Part shown: one piece after another, positions 32,094-34,125 of the stretch
Position numbering within the stretch: the stretch's first letter is position 1
Layout: every line of letters begins with the position of its first letter
Assembly: GCA_005879315.1 (NCBI GenBank)
Contig: VBLC01000087.1
Location: 1-34,125, forward strand
Origin: Deltaproteobacteria bacterium
GTDB lineage: Bacteria > Myxococcota > Myxococcia > Myxococcales > 40CM-4-68-19
Length of the DNA stretch: 34,125 nucleotides
Reading direction: 5' to 3'
The notes under the pieces: generated by a model
What the model was told of the DNA's origin: nothing
What the model saw: only the letters and a program-made list of their open reading frames with translations
Database searches by the model: none
Program-made: the position numbers and the translations under genes

Positions 32094-32453
32094 ATGGCTG
32101 ACTCTGTGAAGCCTGGATCTCCCACGCGGCGCGCGCCGCGGGTCAATCATGAGTTCATCGTCGAAGTGACCTCCCAGCAGGGCAGCTTCAGCGGCTGGGG
32201 GACCAATCTTTCGATCGGCGGCGTGTTCGTGAACTCCAGCGCCTTCCCTGCGCGGGGGTCGCCGGTGAGCGTGCTCCTGCAGCTTCCCGGCGTCCCGGAA
32301 TGCAAGCTGAAGGGGCGCGTGGTCTGGTCGCAGCACGCCGGGCCGGACGTCGACGAGCCGGGGATGGGCATCGAGTTCATCAACCCCGACGAGGAGACCA
32401 AGAAGCGCGTCGGGCAGATGGTGGAGAAGCTGACGCAGGACCTGGCGCCCTGA
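32094..32453 (+). CDS. PilZ-domain protein (Myxococcus-type paralog)
   Basis: 119 residues, one PilZ domain. The c-di-GMP-binding marks are present: RRAPR (R12-x3-R16) and the NLSIGG motif (N-x-S-x2-G) followed by VFVNS, then GRVVW and GMGIEF. This short single-domain form resembles the TIGR02266-like family expanded in myxobacteria, where such proteins take part in motility and signalling. It likely acts in the cytoplasm as a c-di-GMP receptor. It sits inside a metabolic operon, 7 bp after the CoA-transferase B subunit and overlapping the next gene by 4 bp. Shine-Dalgarno is poor, so expression may rest on coupling. Confidence 0.9.
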   Translation: MADSVKPGSPTRRAPRVNHEFIVEVTSQQGSFSGWGTNLSIGGVFVNSSAFPARGSPVSVLLQLPGVPECKLKGRVVWSQHAGPDVDEPGMGIEFINPDEETKKRVGQMVEKLTQDLAP

Positions 32454-33649
32454 TCGTCCGGCTGCGCGTCGAGTCGCTGGCGCACGGCGGCGAGACCCTC
32501 GCGCGTCACGAAGGCCGGGTGGTCTTTCTCAGCGGCGCGGCGCCTGGAGACGTCGTCGAGGCGGAGCTGACCGGTGAGGGCCGGTTCGAGCGTACGCGGG
32601 CGCTGCGGGTGGTCGAGCGAGGAGGAACGCGGGTCGATCCGCCCTGTCCCATCGTCGACTGCTGCGGCGGCTGCCCGGTGCAGCAGATCTCCTACCAGGC
32701 GCAGCTGGCGGCCAAAGAGGAGCTGGCGGCGGACGCGCTCGAACGGATCGGCGGATTTGCGCGCGGCAGTTATCGATTGTCGTCGATCCTCCCCAGTCCA
32801 AAGCAATTTCATTACCGACGGCGCGCGCGAATGCACCGCGCAGCGCAGGGCCGCTGGGGATTTGCGCGGAAGGGGGCGGTGAGCGTCGAGCCGGTCGAGG
32901 ACTGCCTGCTCTTCGAGCCGCTGCTACAAGATCTGGCCGATGCAGTGCGCGCGGTCGATCTGCGCGGAGCGACCGATCTCGGCCTCCTCGCCGGCGACTC
33001 GAAAGGCACGGTCGACCTGCGCGGCGACGTCAAAGGCGCCGAGAAGCTGCTCGCGCTGCCCTTGGTGAAAGGCGTGACGGTAGCGGGGCGGGCGCTGGGC
33101 GATCCGGTGATCGTCGATGGACCCTTGCCGAACGGCGCGCGGCTGCGCTTGCGGCCGGATACCTTTGCGCAGGCGAATCGGAGCGCCCTGCCGCTCCTGC
33201 AATCGGAGGTCGCGAGCGAGCTGGGCGAGAGCGACCGGGTCCTGGAGCTGTTCTGCGGCAGCGGCACCCTCACGCTGCCGCTGCTCCGCTCGCGCTCCGT
33301 CACGGCAGTGGAGCGCGCCGGCCCCTCTCTCACGCTCCTTCGCCGCAGCGCCGACGAAGCCGGCCTCGAGGTGCGCCTCATCGCGGGCGATGCAGCCGAG
33401 GTGGCGCGCGGTTACACAGAGCCCGTGGACGCGGTGCTCCTCGACCCGCCGCGAACGGGGGCTGCGGAAGTGATGCCTTTCCTCAACGCGCCGCGCATCG
33501 TGTACGTGAGCTGCGATGGGCCGACCTTGGCCCGCGACGCCAGGCTGCTCACGGAACGAGGCTACCGCCTGATCCGGGCCGCGCCGCTCGATCTCTTTCC
33601 CCAGACGGCGCATTTCGAGATCGTCGCCACCTTCGCGAAGCGCCCATGA
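32450..33649 (+). CDS. RlmD/TrmA-family (uracil-5)-RNA methyltransferase
   Basis: 399 residues if started at the CTG at 32450. A TRAM domain (IVRLRVESLAHGGETLARH) opens the protein. An iron-sulfur site follows as C66-x5-C72-x2-C75 (CPIVDCCGGC) with fourth Cys152 (EDCLLFEP), as in RlmD. The SAM domain has LELFCGSGTLTLPLL and LLDPPRTGA, with catalytic Cys355 (YVSCDGPTLARD) and the closing DLFPQTAHFE with base Glu390. It should make m5U in 23S rRNA or tRNA. No ATG, GTG or TTG in frame would preserve TRAM: the next GTG is in GRVVF. The CTG overlaps the PilZ stop (CTGA) with AGGA 9 nt upstream, so a CTG start is the simplest reading. Stop overlaps the next ATG (ATGA). Confidence 0.9.
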   Translation: MIVRLRVESLAHGGETLARHEGRVVFLSGAAPGDVVEAELTGEGRFERTRALRVVERGGTRVDPPCPIVDCCGGCPVQQISYQAQLAAKEELAADALERIGGFARGSYRLSSILPSPKQFHYRRRARMHRAAQGRWGFARKGAVSVEPVEDCLLFEPLLQDLADAVRAVDLRGATDLGLLAGDSKGTVDLRGDVKGAEKLLALPLVKGVTVAGRALGDPVIVDGPLPNGARLRLRPDTFAQANRSALPLLQSEVASELGESDRVLELFCGSGTLTLPLLRSRSVTAVERAGPSLTLLRRSADEAGLEVRLIAGDAAEVARGYTEPVDAVLLDPPRTGAAEVMPFLNAPRIVYVSCDGPTLARDARLLTERGYRLIRAAPLDLFPQTAHFEIVATFAKRP

Positions 33650-34125
33650 ACGACGAGCGCCTCGAGGATTTCACTGCGCTGTTGAGGCAGAACGGCCTGC
33701 GCATCTCGCCGGCGGAAGTGGCCGATGCGGCGCAGGCGGCGCTGCTCATCGGCCTCGAGGACCGCGGTGCATTTCGCGGCGCCTTGCGCGCCACGCTGGT
33801 CAAGCGCGGCCAGGACACGCCGGTCTTCGATCGCCTCTTCGAGATCTACTTCAGCGGCGCGAAGGACCTCATCGACGGCCTGGAGGGCTCGCTCCTCGAG
33901 GCGCTCGCCGCGGAGAAGCTGAGCGAAGATCAGCTGGAGGAGATCGCCCGCCAGCTCGCGCAGATGTCGCTCTTGACGCAGGCCCTCGCGCAGGGGCAGG
34001 GGGCGCAGCTGGCGCGCCTTCTGCGGCAGGCGACGCTGAGCATCGACTTCCGCGGCCTGCAGAGTCCGCTCCAGCGCGGCTTCTACGCCCGCCGTCTCTT
34101 GCAGGCGGCGGGAGGGACGAAAGCC
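33646..34125 (+). CDS. CoxE-like VWA-containing protein, N-terminal part
   Basis: 160 codons, still open at the window edge. The visible part (ERLEDFTALLRQNGLRISPAEV in pieces; AALLIGLEDRGAFRGALRATLVKR; VFDRLFEIYF) is the usual helical N-terminus of VWA proteins of the CoxE type, which work with MoxR-type AAA ATPases in metal-cofactor or protein-complex assembly. The VWA domain itself with its MIDAS motif would lie beyond the edge, so this assignment rests on the N-terminal pattern alone. The ATG overlaps the methyltransferase stop by 4 bp (ATGA). No partner AAA gene is in the window. Confidence 0.7.
   Translation, partial: MNDERLEDFTALLRQNGLRISPAEVADAAQAALLIGLEDRGAFRGALRATLVKRGQDTPVFDRLFEIYFSGAKDLIDGLEGSLLEALAAEKLSEDQLEEIARQLAQMSLLTQALAQGQGAQLARLLRQATLSIDFRGLQSPLQRGFYARRLLQAAGGTKA

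Overview
The window is GC-rich, densely coded DNA that looks like a chromosome segment from a Myxococcota (Anaeromyxobacter/Myxococcus-like) deltaproteobacterium. The lineage is inferred from the PilZ protein of the Myxococcus-type paralog family, a huge Cys-rich DUF11 lipoprotein, a TatT-type TRAP system, frequent GTG/TTG starts and many short lipoproteins. I see no IS element, phage module, CRISPR array or rRNA. It reads as core/housekeeping sequence with some lineage-specific genes, and I found no clear-cut new system.

Layout: (1) 1-2861, minus: a truncated surface lipoprotein with DUF11, InlB-like and Cys-rich repeats. (2) 3012-7414: a small secreted charged protein, a sulfite-oxidase-type molybdoenzyme, a double cyclic-nucleotide-domain protein, a formylglycine-enzyme-like protein and a lipoprotein; two terminator-like hairpins lie between the last two. 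(3) 7509-13340: HAD phosphatase, citrate synthase and a TatT-type TRAP transporter (fused QM permease divergent from TatT lipoprotein and binding protein). (4) 13345-16764: DUF2804 protein, surE, a LysM/M23 peptidase, apt and tRNA-Arg(CCU). (5) 16778-22078, minus: a complete tripartite RND pump operon (outer membrane factor, adaptor, pump). (6) 22169-28509: CCA-adding/poly(A) polymerase-type nucleotidyltransferase, a receiver-histidine kinase, and two tRNA thiolases (mnmA, ttcA) flanking an MqsA-like zinc-finger/HTH protein; a ferredoxin-metallo-beta-lactamase fusion is divergent from ttcA. (7) 28489-34125: an isoaspartyl peptidase/asparaginase, then a tight six-gene plus-strand operon: thiolase, both 3-oxoacid CoA-transferase subunits, PilZ, an RlmD-type rRNA methyltransferase with an apparent CTG start, and the start of a CoxE-like VWA protein.

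Functionally the window combines central carbon metabolism (citrate synthase; acetoacetate activation and thiolysis), uptake and efflux across the envelope, RNA maturation (CCA addition, s2U34, s2C32, m5U in rRNA) and signalling. The best second-look items are the perfect 9-bp inverted repeat that buries the thiolase ribosome-binding site, the TatT-type TRAP system whose binding protein seems to lack the carboxylate-clamping Arg, the TtcA/ferredoxin-MBL divergent pair, and a cluster of helically phased DnaA-box-like sites near 23.55-23.77 kb.
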